64,000 nt of DNA, from contig NZ_FZOR01000004.1 of assembly GCF_900188445.1 (NCBI RefSeq), positions 62,001 to 126,000 on the forward strand. Direction: 5' to 3'. Origin of the DNA: Actinomadura meyerae. Its GTDB lineage: Bacteria; Actinomycetota; Actinomycetes; Streptosporangiales; Streptosporangiaceae. The position numbers and the translations under genes are program-made. This document shows, one piece after another, positions 42,074 through 50,638 of the stretch. Position 1 is the stretch's first letter. Each line of letters begins with the position of its first letter. The notes beneath the pieces were generated by a model. The model saw only the letters and a list, made by a program, of their open reading frames with translations. It was not told the DNA's origin and ran no database searches.

Positions 42074-43620
42074 GGCTTCTCCCTTCTTTCGTTCCTTCAC
42101 GGCGGCCCGCGATGCGTCGCACACGTTCGGTGAGCTCCGCGCAGTCGCGACGCACTCCAGCGCCGATCCCCTCGGCCGATCGCGGGTCCTCCTCCGCCTG
42201 GACCGCTTCCAGGCAGGTGAACGCCGCGGTGACCAGGGCGCCCGCGATGTCGTCCAGGACCGCCTTCAAGGCGTGCGCGCGGGCGATGTCCTCGCCGCAA
42301 GGCGAGGTGGCCGCCTCGAAGAGTGCCTTCTGAGCTTCGAACTCGACGGACTCGAACGGACGGAGGACTTCCTGGAAGGCAGAATACAATACGGCGACGC
42401 CGGGATTCTCGAAATCGTAGTAGAGCCGGTAGCGATCCTCATGGAAGGCGACACCGCGTCGCTGGAAATACGTCGTCAGCGGAGCGCCGGGATACAGCTC
42501 CAGCCGATTGGCGATGCGCCGGTGCGTCCCGATCCGGTTTCGGGCCAGGAAGGCGAGGTTGGTTCGGATCCCATCGAGTTCCGAGAGGGGCTGGAACATG
42601 ATGAAGCCGGTCGAGAAATCGATGTCGAGTGCCCGTAGCAGGCGAATCGCGCGCTCGGCCTCATCGTTGGTCGTCTTCTTGGCGAACAGTGCGATGTCGG
42701 TGTCGTTCGCCGACTCGACGCCGATGAGGACGTGCCGGATCCCGACCTCGCGCAGCGTTGACAGAACTCCGTCGTCCAGCTCGTTGATGCGGCATTCGAT
42801 CGAAAACTTGATCTGGTGTTCCCGCCGCCGCAGCAGCTCGGCGAATTCGAAGGCCCGCTCGCGCCCCCGGCCGTCGCCGCCGAGGAAGTCGTCGTCCACG
42901 AAGCTGATCGTGTGCACCCCATGGCCGGTGACCAGATCGGACACCTCTTCCACGATGCTCGCGGCCGAGCGCGCGCCACCGCGGAAGTCTGTGATAGCGG
43001 TTGCCGTAGTTTCCCGACTGGCAGAAAGTGCAGTGTGCCGCGCAGCCCCGGCTCGTGCTCATGGTGGCGTGGCCGTCGCGATAGCCGCCGCGTTCCGTGC
43101 CCCGGTACGGGAACGGCAGGTCGTCCAGCACCCGGACCGGTGGCCGGATGCCGGCGGACGTGACGCGGTCGGCTTGCCTGTAACACAGTCCTTTCACCTC
43201 TGAGACCGGTCCGCCCGTGTCGATCGCCTGCCAGAGTTCACCCACGAGTTCGTCACCTTCGTGCATGCAGGCGGAGTCGATCTCCGGGCAGTCGTCCAAT
43301 ACTCTGCTCCAGAGAGACTCCAGCCCTTGACCGCCGACGATGATGTGCGCACCGGGGCTGACGGTGCGCAATTCCCTGGCGAGAGCCATGGCGTCCGGTA
43401 TCTGCCTGGTGAACAGGACTCCCAGGCCGATCAGTGACGAGCGGGCGGCGGTCTCGCGCACATCCGCCGGGACGGGGGTGGGGCACTCTTCCCGGACCTC
43501 GACCTCCACCCGCGAGCGCGCGAGCGCGGCCGCGACCGACCTCAAGCCGAGACTCTCGGCCGCCAGGTAGGCGGTTGTGTCATAAGCCGGAGAAAGGAAT
43601 AATGCCCTTGGTTCGGTCAT
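42054..43620 (-). pseudogene. B12-binding-type radical SAM protein, one-base frameshift
   Basis: Two frames together give a protein of about 520 residues. The first (43620 to about 42,970) has a B12-binding-like N-terminus (GLRSVAAALARSRVEVEVRE; HIIVGGQGLESLW) and the radical SAM cluster motif SRGCAAHCTFCQSGNYGN (CxxxCxxC). The second (from about 42,970 to 42054) continues SAASIVEEVSDLVTGHG, FVDDDFLGG, the SAM-binding HVLIGVESAND and the C-terminal part. The break is in a GCGCGC run at 42968-42976, where one extra base separates WRA and SAAS. This is either a real inactivating mutation or a sequencing slip. The enzyme class methylates or rearranges unreactive carbons; the substrate is unknown. 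Confidence 0.8.
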
Positions 43621-43625
43621 TTCGC

Positions 43626-43745
43626 TTATCCATCTGCGGCCATTTGCAGGGCGTATCTTGTGATGGTCCAGGCGATGCTGCTGTGAACGTGATTATAGCC
43701 GTCGGCGGCCTGCTGTCTGTACCGGTCGAGTCTGGAGGGGTACAT
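43626..43745 (-). CDS. Possible 39-residue ORF directly upstream of radical SAM gene
   Basis: ATG at 43743-43745 opens MYPSRLDRYRQQAADGYNHV and ends ALQMAADG, with the stop five bases before the radical SAM ATG. Tight spacing suggests coupling, and the composition looks protein-like but with more A/T-ending codons than the neighbours. There is no clear ribosome site, and the same frame stays open to 43952. It could be a precursor peptide, a small accessory protein or noise. The rest of 43746-43995 contains an AT-rich patch (about 43,780) that may be the cassette promoter and nothing else I can identify. Confidence 0.3.
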   Translation of the reverse strand: MYPSRLDRYRQQAADGYNHVHSSIAWTITRYALQMAADG

Positions 43746-43995
43746 GTAACGGTGATAGAATGCTGTCCTTTGTCCTCGGTTATTTATGGATGCCCGAAAT
43801 GGGGTCGGCTCCCTTTGCCGTCTCCTTCTGGTGGACCGTGCCGGCTCCTGGCCGAGCGGGCGGCCCGGGAGCGGGCGACCTCCTGCGGAAGGCGTGCCCT
43901 GAGTGACCGCTGACGGCCAAGCTGACCTGCCCGGACTGGGCGGAACCGTCATCGGCCGTCGATAACCTGTCGCGGGTGGACGAGGGGGCGATGTA

Positions 43996-44077
43996 GATGA
44001 GGCCGACGTTGGCGGCCGATGAGGTTCGGCGGAATGTGACGCAGTACCTCACGACGACGTTCGCGCTGGCGGACGAG
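43996..44077 (+). repeat. Right direct repeat: 5' end of giant helicase
   Basis: The intact counterpart of 39334-39414, starting at the helicase ATG. The two copies flank 4.6 kb of minus-strand genes. Similarity is about 93% over 82 bases and weak but visible for some 20 bases further upstream (GAGGGG-rich ribosome site region). Confidence 0.85.
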
Positions 44078-47000
44078 CAGGTCCGCGACGGATTGAAAAG
44101 CTTCCTCAACCATCCAGAACAGGGCATTTTCCGTGGCCCCTACCTGCGCATCCGCACTCCCTTCCGCGTCGAGCCGGACGGGTGGCGGGGGCTGCTCCAG
44201 TGGGCGCCGGCCGGGTTCGTCCCGTACCGGCATCAGGCCGCCGCGTTCCGGCGCCTGACGACGTTCAACCACAGGCCCGAGCCAACGCTGATCACGACGG
44301 GGACCGGCTCCGGCAAGACCGAGTCGTTCCTTATCCCGGTGCTCGACCATTGCCGCAGGGCCCGCGCGCAGGGCAGGACGGGTGTGAAGGCCGTCCTCCT
44401 GTACCCGATGAACGCCCTCGCCACCGACCAGGCCCAGCGGCTCAACGACTACCTCCAGCAGCCCGGCCTGGGCGACGTCACCGCGGGCCTCTACATCGGT
44501 GACACCCCGGAGACCGGCTACCCCCGCGTCTACACGCAGCGTGCGGAGATCCGGCGGTCGCGGCCCGACATCCTCATCACCAACTACAAGATGCTCGACC
44601 TCCTCCTCCAGCGCGCCGACGACCTCCAGCTCTGGGAGGACGCCGACCTCGCCTACGTCGTCGTGGACGAGTTCCACACCTACGACGGCGCTCAGGGCAC
44701 CGACGTGGCGATGCTGCTCCGCCGCCTCGCGTCCGCGCTCGGGCACAGCGAACCGGGCAGGCCGCTCGGCAGGATCTGCCCGGTCGCGACGAGCGCGACG
44801 CTGGGGGAGAGCGGGGACGGCGCCGAGATCCGGCGGGTCGCCGAGGCCGTGTTCGGCGCGCCGTTCGGCCCCGACTCGGTGATCGGGGAGGACCGGCAGA
44901 GCACCGAGGAGTTCATCGAAGAAGCCGGGATCGACTACACATTGCCGTTGCCCGACCCGCAGGAACTTGCGGCCATTCGCGACCCGCACGGCGACGACGG
45001 CGCCATGGGGCAGATCATGCAGGCCGTCACGGGGCGGGACTCGCTCACCCCGCAGGAACTCGGCAGCGTACTGCGGCAGCACATCCTCACCAGCGCCGTC
45101 CTGGAAGTCCTCGACGGGAAACCCCACACGCTCGGGGAGATCCTCGAACTCCTCCCGCGCAAGGGCGCCTACAGCTGGGGCACGGCGATACGGCTGTCCC
45201 CGGTGAACGCGGCGACGGCGCTCGCGCGGTTCGTCGCCCTGCTGTCCGAAGCGCGCGACCCGCAGGACCCGAACCGCCCGTTCCTGCACGTCGAAACGCA
45301 CCTGTGGGTGCGGTCCGTGACGCGGCTGCTCCGCGCGGTCGGGCCCCGGCCCGGCTTCGCCTGGTACGGGGAGGCCCCGCCGCTCGACGCGGAGACCACC
45401 ATCACCGGCGGCAGCCGAGAGATGCTGCCCGCCGTGTACTGCCGCCACTGCGGACGGTCCGGATGGGCGGCCATCTCCCCGGAACGCGACCCGCAGGACC
45501 TCGTCACCGATCCGGTGCGCGTCTACCGGTCCGGTATCTCCGAAAAGCGGCTCGTCCGGCCGCTGATCACCGCGACGCGGGGCGAGGTGGAGGCGCGGGC
45601 GGCGGGAGAGAAGAGCGGCCCCAACGTCCTCGTGCTCGCGGCGAACGGCCGGCACATCCGGCCGCTGGACCCGGAGAAAGACCTGGAGAACTCCGCAAAG
45701 GCCGACTTCCGCGACGTGTTCGTCCTCGCCGACATCGCCCACAACAAGGAGAGCAACCGGGACGCCGAGAACGACCGCTGCCCCGCCTGCGGCATGGAGC
45801 AGGGCACCCGGTTCCTCGGCTCCGGGCTGGCGGCGCTCGCGTCCGTCGCGGTGACGGAGCTGTTCACCGGCGGCCAGCTCCAGAAGCAGGAACGCAAGAC
45901 CCTCCTGTTCAACGACTCGGTGCAGGACGCCGCGCACCGGGCCGGGTTCGTCGCCAACCGGTCGTTCGGGTTCTCCCTCCGCCTGCTGCTGGCGTCCCAG
46001 CTGGACGACGCCGAGGGGCCGAAACCGCTGCACGAGCTGATCGCCGACACCGTCAAGGAGGCCGGCGTCCCCGAATACCTGCCCTCGGTGGTGCCGCCCG
46101 ACCTGCACGACCGCGACGACGTCGACGCGCTCCTCGCCGGCGAGACCGAAGGGTCCGCGCGCACCTGGACGCTGATCGGGGAGCGGCTCGCCTTCTCGTC
46201 CGTCCTGGAATTCGGGCTCCGCTCCCGGCAGGGCCGCACGCTCGAACTCACCCGCACCGTCGCCGCCGAAGTCGCCGTCGACGACATCGACCGCATCGCC
46301 GACCTCGCCCGCGACCTCCAGCTCGCCGGACCCGCCGCGCTCACCGGCCTCCCCGGCCACGACACCTACGTCGCCTACGTTCGCGGGCTCCTGGAACGCA
46401 TGCGGATGCGCGGCGCCATCAAGCACCACTGGCTCGACGCCTGGATCGACGGCGCCGGAACCAAGCGGTACATGACCATCTGGGGCAAGCGCCCCGACGG
46501 GATGCCCGCGTTCCCGCGCGGCCTGTCCGCGCCGCGGTTCGTGCTCGGCGCGCCGAAGAACGGCAGCGAGTTCGACGGGATCGCCGGGCGGCAGAGCTGG
46601 TTCCAGGACTGGACGGCCCGCTGCCTCGGCATCGAGCACGGCGCCTCCGGCCACTACCTGTCCCGGCTGCTGGACGTCCTCACCGGCGAGGACGTCATCG
46701 CCCGCCGCACCGCCGGGGACGGGGCCACCCCCGTCTACGGGCTGCGGCCCGGGCACGTCCAGGTGCGCAAACTCGACGACGACCAGGTCGAGAACGCCGG
46801 CGTGTACTGCCCCGTCTGCAACTGGCAGCAGACCGTCCACCCCGACGGCCTGCGCGAATGGGTCGAGGCGCCCTGCCCCCGCTACCGCTGCACCGGACGC
46901 CTCGACACCGACACGCGCCGCAGCGACCTGTACGAGAACGACTACTACCGCGGCCTCTACCGCAGCGCCCGCCCGTTCAGCGTCATCACCGCCGAGCACA

Positions 47001-50000
47001 CCGGCCAGCTCACCCGGCCGCAGCGCGAGGACGTCGAACGGAGATTCCGCGACGGCACCCGCTACAGCGACCCGAACGTCCTGGCGTGCACCCCGACGCT
47101 GGAACTCGGCATCGACATCGGCGACCTGTCCGCGGTCGTCCTCGCGTCGCTGCCGCGGTCCCCGGCCAACTACGTCCAGCGGGTGGGACGCGCCGGACGC
47201 AAGAGCGGCAACGCCTTCCTGCTCACGCTCATCGGGCGCAACCCCCGCGACCGCTACTACCTGACCGACCCCACCGACATGATCGCGGGCGACATCGTCC
47301 CGCCCGGCTGCCACCTGTCCGCCGTCGAGATCCTCCAGCGCCAGTACGTCGCGCACCTCGCCGACCTCGCCGCCCGCGAACGCTTCGACGGGCTGCCGCC
47401 CATGCCGCGGCTCGCGTCCGCGCTGTTCGGCGAGTCCGGCTGGCTGACCGCGTTCCAGGACGCCGTCCTGCCCGAAGGCGACGCCCTCGCCGACGAGTTC
47501 CTCGCCCTGTTCGCCCAGGGCGACCCCGAGACCGGCGTCACCGAGGAAGCCGCCCGGCGGCTCCGCGACTTCGCCGTCACCGGCCTCAAGGACAGCATCG
47601 CCACCGCCGGCCGGATCTGGGACGAGCGGCTCGCCGACCTGCGCGCCCGCCTCGACGTCATCGACGCCGCCATCGCCGCGATGATCGACTCCGACCGGCA
47701 GCAGCGCACCCGCCGCGGCGAGCTGCGCGCCGAACGCCGCGCCGTCCAGGCCCGCATCGGCGAGATCGGCCGCGGCGACGCCCACGGCACCCTCGTCGAA
47801 CTCGGGCTGCTGCCCAACTACTCGCTCATCGACACCTCCACCGCGCTGGAGGCCACCCTCACCTGGGAGGAACGCGTCGGCGACGACGCGGACGAGGCGC
47901 CCGCCCCCGCCGACCGGCAGCGCCCCGACGGCGCGCGAAGCAACAGGACGCGCGGCGACCGGCGCTTCCACAGCGAACTCCGCGAATACGAGCGCTCCGC
48001 GTCCACCGCCCTCACCGAACTCGCCCCCGGCAACCACTTCTACATCCGCGGCTACCGCCACGAGATCACCGGCCTCGACATCGGCACCCCGCAGCGGCCC
48101 GCCTACCGGCAGTGGCGCGTCTGCCAGGAATGCGGCTACGTCCGCACCACCGCCGCCGCCGAGGACCACAGCCCCTGCCCCCGCTGCGGCAACGAGCGCA
48201 TCGGCGACAGCAGCGGCCTGCACACCGTCCTCGTCCCCACCCGCGTCACCGCCCACGACCTCCGCGACGACGCGCGCATCCGCGACGACCACGACGACCG
48301 GCAGCGCCGCTACTACGAGACCGCCGTCGCCGTCGACATCCCCAGCGACGAGATCGAGCCCGGCGCCTGGCGGCACGCCCGGCGCGTCTTCGGCGTCGAC
48401 TTCACCCGCCGCGCCGTCATCCGCCGCTTCAACCTCGGGTCGCTGCGCATGGACCGCCCCGCCGGCGACCCGTTCGCCGGAGAGCAGCGGCGGCTGAACC
48501 CGTTCCACGTCTGCCGGACGTGCGGCGGCGCCACCGCAGGCGGGCCGCCCGACCGCGACGGCGGCCCCACCGGGACCAGCTCCGGATACGACGCGTCCCC
48601 GAGCCACCACCGCCCCTGGTGCCCGCAGCGGCGCGGCGGCGACGTCGAGCACGAACCGCTGATCCTCGCGCACGAGCTGCGCACCGAGGCGCTGCGGATC
48701 CTCGTGCCCATCGCCACCACGATGATCCCCGAGCGGACCGTCACGTTCGAGGCGGCGCTGATGGCCGGGATCGCCCGCAAGTACGGCGGCGACCCGGCCC
48801 ACCTCCGGATCGCCATCGCCACCATGCCCGACCAACTGCACCACAGCGGGCACAAGCGGCGCTTCCTCGTCCTGCACGACACGCTGCCCGGCGGTACCGG
48901 CTACCTGCACCGCATGTCCACCGAGGCGGGCTTCCGCGAAGTGCTGCACGAGGCGTACGAGGTCGTGTTCAACTGCCCCTGCGCCAACGAGCAGGGCAAG
49001 GCCGCCTGCCACCGCTGCCTCCTCCGCCACGTCCGCGGCGAGGACTTCGACAAGGCCGACCGCGGCCTCGCCGTCGAGATGCTCGCCGAGCTCCTGGAGG
49101 ATTGGGAGACCGCGTCCGTCGCCAGCACCGACGACATCTCCCTCGTCAACCAGGTGGAGAGCGAACTGGAGGCCCGGTTCCTCGACGCCCTGATGCGGTG
49201 GGCGCGCAGGCCCGGCAGCGGCCGCGCTCTCAGCCCCGGCCCCCGGCTCAACGACCGCCGCACCGCCGACCTGCGCATCACCTCCGGCGACGACGTCGTC
49301 CACTGGCAGGTCATCCTGCAGAACACCATCAAGGAGACCCGGCCCGACGTCTACTTCAAACGGCTCGACGGCGCGCCCCTCGAAGTCGCCGTCTACCTCG
49401 ACGGCTACAACTACCACGCCGCCCCGCACGCCGGCCGGCTCGCCGACGACGCCGCCAAACGCGCCCGGCTCCGCGCCCACGGCCGCGTCGTCTTCCAGAT
49501 CACCTGGGACGACGTCGAACACTGGGAGAGCGGCCTGTTCCCCGAATCGCCCGCCTGGATCCCGTACCAGGGCATCGCGCAGGGACGCGCCCGGGAGGGC
49601 TACCTCAACGGCGGCGGCGACCCCGCCGAACTCGCCGACCTGATCTGGGCCAACCCGATCCAGACGCTGCTGGCCTTCCTGTCCGACCCCGACACCGGCC
49701 GCTGGCGGCGCCGCGCCGAAGCCGCCGTCACCGGCCTCGTCATGCCCGGCGCCGAGATGCGCCGCGCCGCGCCCGACGGGATCGGCGACCTGCTCACCGC
49801 CGCCGTCCGCGGCGACGACCTGCCCCAACCCCCGCCCGGCGACCTGATGCTCGCCCGCACCGCGGATGCCTCCGGCTGCCCCCTCACCGTCGTCGGCGAC
49901 CTCCGCACCCGCGCCTGGACGGCCCTCGCCGTCATCGACGACCGGACCGACGCGATCACCGCCGACGAGGACGCCCACCGCCGCCGCTGGCACGCCTGGC

Positions 50001-50638
50001 TGTACTGGGGGAACCTCCTCCAGTTCCTGTCGTACGGGGAAGGCGACGGCGTCCAGCTCGCACGCACCGACCTCTCCGCATTCGACCCCGCCGCGCTCGC
50101 CGTCACCGGCGGCGCGGGCCTGCTGTCGGTGCTCAGCCTGCTGCCGCCCGACGCCGACGACCTGCCGCCCGGCAGCGTCCCCGAAAGCCCCCCGGAACCC
50201 GGGCGCACCACACCCGACACGCACCCGCCGCTGGCACCCCGGGCGGGCGCGGCCCCGGCGGGCGCGTCCGGGGCGAGCGAGGTGACGGTACCGGCGAGTA
50301 CCGGGGGGTCCCCACCGGACGGCGGCTCCGCGCCGGACCCCGCCTGGGCCGAGGCGCTCGACCTGCTCGACCCCGACGAGCCTCGCCTCGCCGACCTGGC
50401 GCGCTGCCTGATGGCCCACGGCGTCCCAGCCCCCGAGGTCGGCTACGAACTGGGCGACCAGGCGTGGCAGGCCGAACTGGCCTGGCCGGACGCCAAGGTC
50501 GCCGTCGTCCTCGCGGGCAACGACGACGAGGCCACAGGCCGGTACCACGCCTACGCGAGGGCAGGCTGGGAGACCCGCGCGGCGGCCTGGTGGGACTGTG
50601 ACGAACTGGCGGAACGAATCAAGGCGGCGAACCCATGA
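43997..50638 (+). CDS. Giant DEAD/DEAH helicase with DUF1998 and nuclease-like C-terminus
   Basis: 2213 residues. Motif I is LITTGTGSGKTESFLIPVLD (near 100), then LLYPMNALATDQAQRL, motif II VVVDEFHTYDGAQGTD (near 223) and VATSATLGE. The second RecA domain has CTPTLELGIDIGDLSAVVLA and VQRVGRAGRK (near 1035-1070). Several zinc-finger-like cysteine sets occur (YCRHCGRSG, CPACGME, YCPVCNW, CQECGY/CPRCGN). DUF1998 runs to CPCANEQGKAACHRCLLRHV near 1660. Beyond it, RPDVYFKR...LEVAVYLDGYNYH (near 1785-1808) resembles a PD-(D/E)XK/Vsr-type core. Architecture fits Druantia DruE or a DrmA-DrmB fusion. GAGGGGG precedes the ATG and it is coupled (ATGA) to the UvrD gene. Expected role: unwinding and degrading foreign DNA. 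Confidence 0.87.
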   Translation: MRPTLAADEVRRNVTQYLTTTFALADEQVRDGLKSFLNHPEQGIFRGPYLRIRTPFRVEPDGWRGLLQWAPAGFVPYRHQAAAFRRLTTFNHRPEPTLITTGTGSGKTESFLIPVLDHCRRARAQGRTGVKAVLLYPMNALATDQAQRLNDYLQQPGLGDVTAGLYIGDTPETGYPRVYTQRAEIRRSRPDILITNYKMLDLLLQRADDLQLWEDADLAYVVVDEFHTYDGAQGTDVAMLLRRLASALGHSEPGRPLGRICPVATSATLGESGDGAEIRRVAEAVFGAPFGPDSVIGEDRQSTEEFIEEAGIDYTLPLPDPQELAAIRDPHGDDGAMGQIMQAVTGRDSLTPQELGSVLRQHILTSAVLEVLDGKPHTLGEILELLPRKGAYSWGTAIRLSPVNAATALARFVALLSEARDPQDPNRPFLHVETHLWVRSVTRLLRAVGPRPGFAWYGEAPPLDAETTITGGSREMLPAVYCRHCGRSGWAAISPERDPQDLVTDPVRVYRSGISEKRLVRPLITATRGEVEARAAGEKSGPNVLVLAANGRHIRPLDPEKDLENSAKADFRDVFVLADIAHNKESNRDAENDRCPACGMEQGTRFLGSGLAALASVAVTELFTGGQLQKQERKTLLFNDSVQDAAHRAGFVANRSFGFSLRLLLASQLDDAEGPKPLHELIADTVKEAGVPEYLPSVVPPDLHDRDDVDALLAGETEGSARTWTLIGERLAFSSVLEFGLRSRQGRTLELTRTVAAEVAVDDIDRIADLARDLQLAGPAALTGLPGHDTYVAYVRGLLERMRMRGAIKHHWLDAWIDGAGTKRYMTIWGKRPDGMPAFPRGLSAPRFVLGAPKNGSEFDGIAGRQSWFQDWTARCLGIEHGASGHYLSRLLDVLTGEDVIARRTAGDGATPVYGLRPGHVQVRKLDDDQVENAGVYCPVCNWQQTVHPDGLREWVEAPCPRYRCTGRLDTDTRRSDLYENDYYRGLYRSARPFSVITAEHTGQLTRPQREDVERRFRDGTRYSDPNVLACTPTLELGIDIGDLSAVVLASLPRSPANYVQRVGRAGRKSGNAFLLTLIGRNPRDRYYLTDPTDMIAGDIVPPGCHLSAVEILQRQYVAHLADLAARERFDGLPPMPRLASALFGESGWLTAFQDAVLPEGDALADEFLALFAQGDPETGVTEEAARRLRDFAVTGLKDSIATAGRIWDERLADLRARLDVIDAAIAAMIDSDRQQRTRRGELRAERRAVQARIGEIGRGDAHGTLVELGLLPNYSLIDTSTALEATLTWEERVGDDADEAPAPADRQRPDGARSNRTRGDRRFHSELREYERSASTALTELAPGNHFYIRGYRHEITGLDIGTPQRPAYRQWRVCQECGYVRTTAAAEDHSPCPRCGNERIGDSSGLHTVLVPTRVTAHDLRDDARIRDDHDDRQRRYYETAVAVDIPSDEIEPGAWRHARRVFGVDFTRRAVIRRFNLGSLRMDRPAGDPFAGEQRRLNPFHVCRTCGGATAGGPPDRDGGPTGTSSGYDASPSHHRPWCPQRRGGDVEHEPLILAHELRTEALRILVPIATTMIPERTVTFEAALMAGIARKYGGDPAHLRIAIATMPDQLHHSGHKRRFLVLHDTLPGGTGYLHRMSTEAGFREVLHEAYEVVFNCPCANEQGKAACHRCLLRHVRGEDFDKADRGLAVEMLAELLEDWETASVASTDDISLVNQVESELEARFLDALMRWARRPGSGRALSPGPRLNDRRTADLRITSGDDVVHWQVILQNTIKETRPDVYFKRLDGAPLEVAVYLDGYNYHAAPHAGRLADDAAKRARLRAHGRVVFQITWDDVEHWESGLFPESPAWIPYQGIAQGRAREGYLNGGGDPAELADLIWANPIQTLLAFLSDPDTGRWRRRAEAAVTGLVMPGAEMRRAAPDGIGDLLTAAVRGDDLPQPPPGDLMLARTADASGCPLTVVGDLRTRAWTALAVIDDRTDAITADEDAHRRRWHAWLYWGNLLQFLSYGEGDGVQLARTDLSAFDPAALAVTGGAGLLSVLSLLPPDADDLPPGSVPESPPEPGRTTPDTHPPLAPRAGAAPAGASGASEVTVPASTGGSPPDGGSAPDPAWAEALDLLDPDEPRLADLARCLMAHGVPAPEVGYELGDQAWQAELAWPDAKVAVVLAGNDDEATGRYHAYARAGWETRAAAWWDCDELAERIKAANP

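Noticed and set aside
43746-43952. Longer version (108 residues) of the small ORF before the radical SAM gene
   Set aside because: The added N-terminal part is Pro/Arg-rich and shadow-like; only the last 39 codons look plausible.
39334-44077. Insertion sequence or composite transposon bounded by the direct repeats
   Set aside because: No transposase, integrase or terminal inverted repeats were seen between the repeats; the repeats are coding sequence of the helicase.
43949-50548. 2199-residue open frame on the minus strand opposite the giant helicase
   Set aside because: Its translation is Val/Gly/Ala/Asp-rich with no motifs, while the plus strand has a full set of helicase motifs. It is a mirror frame caused by high GC at third positions.
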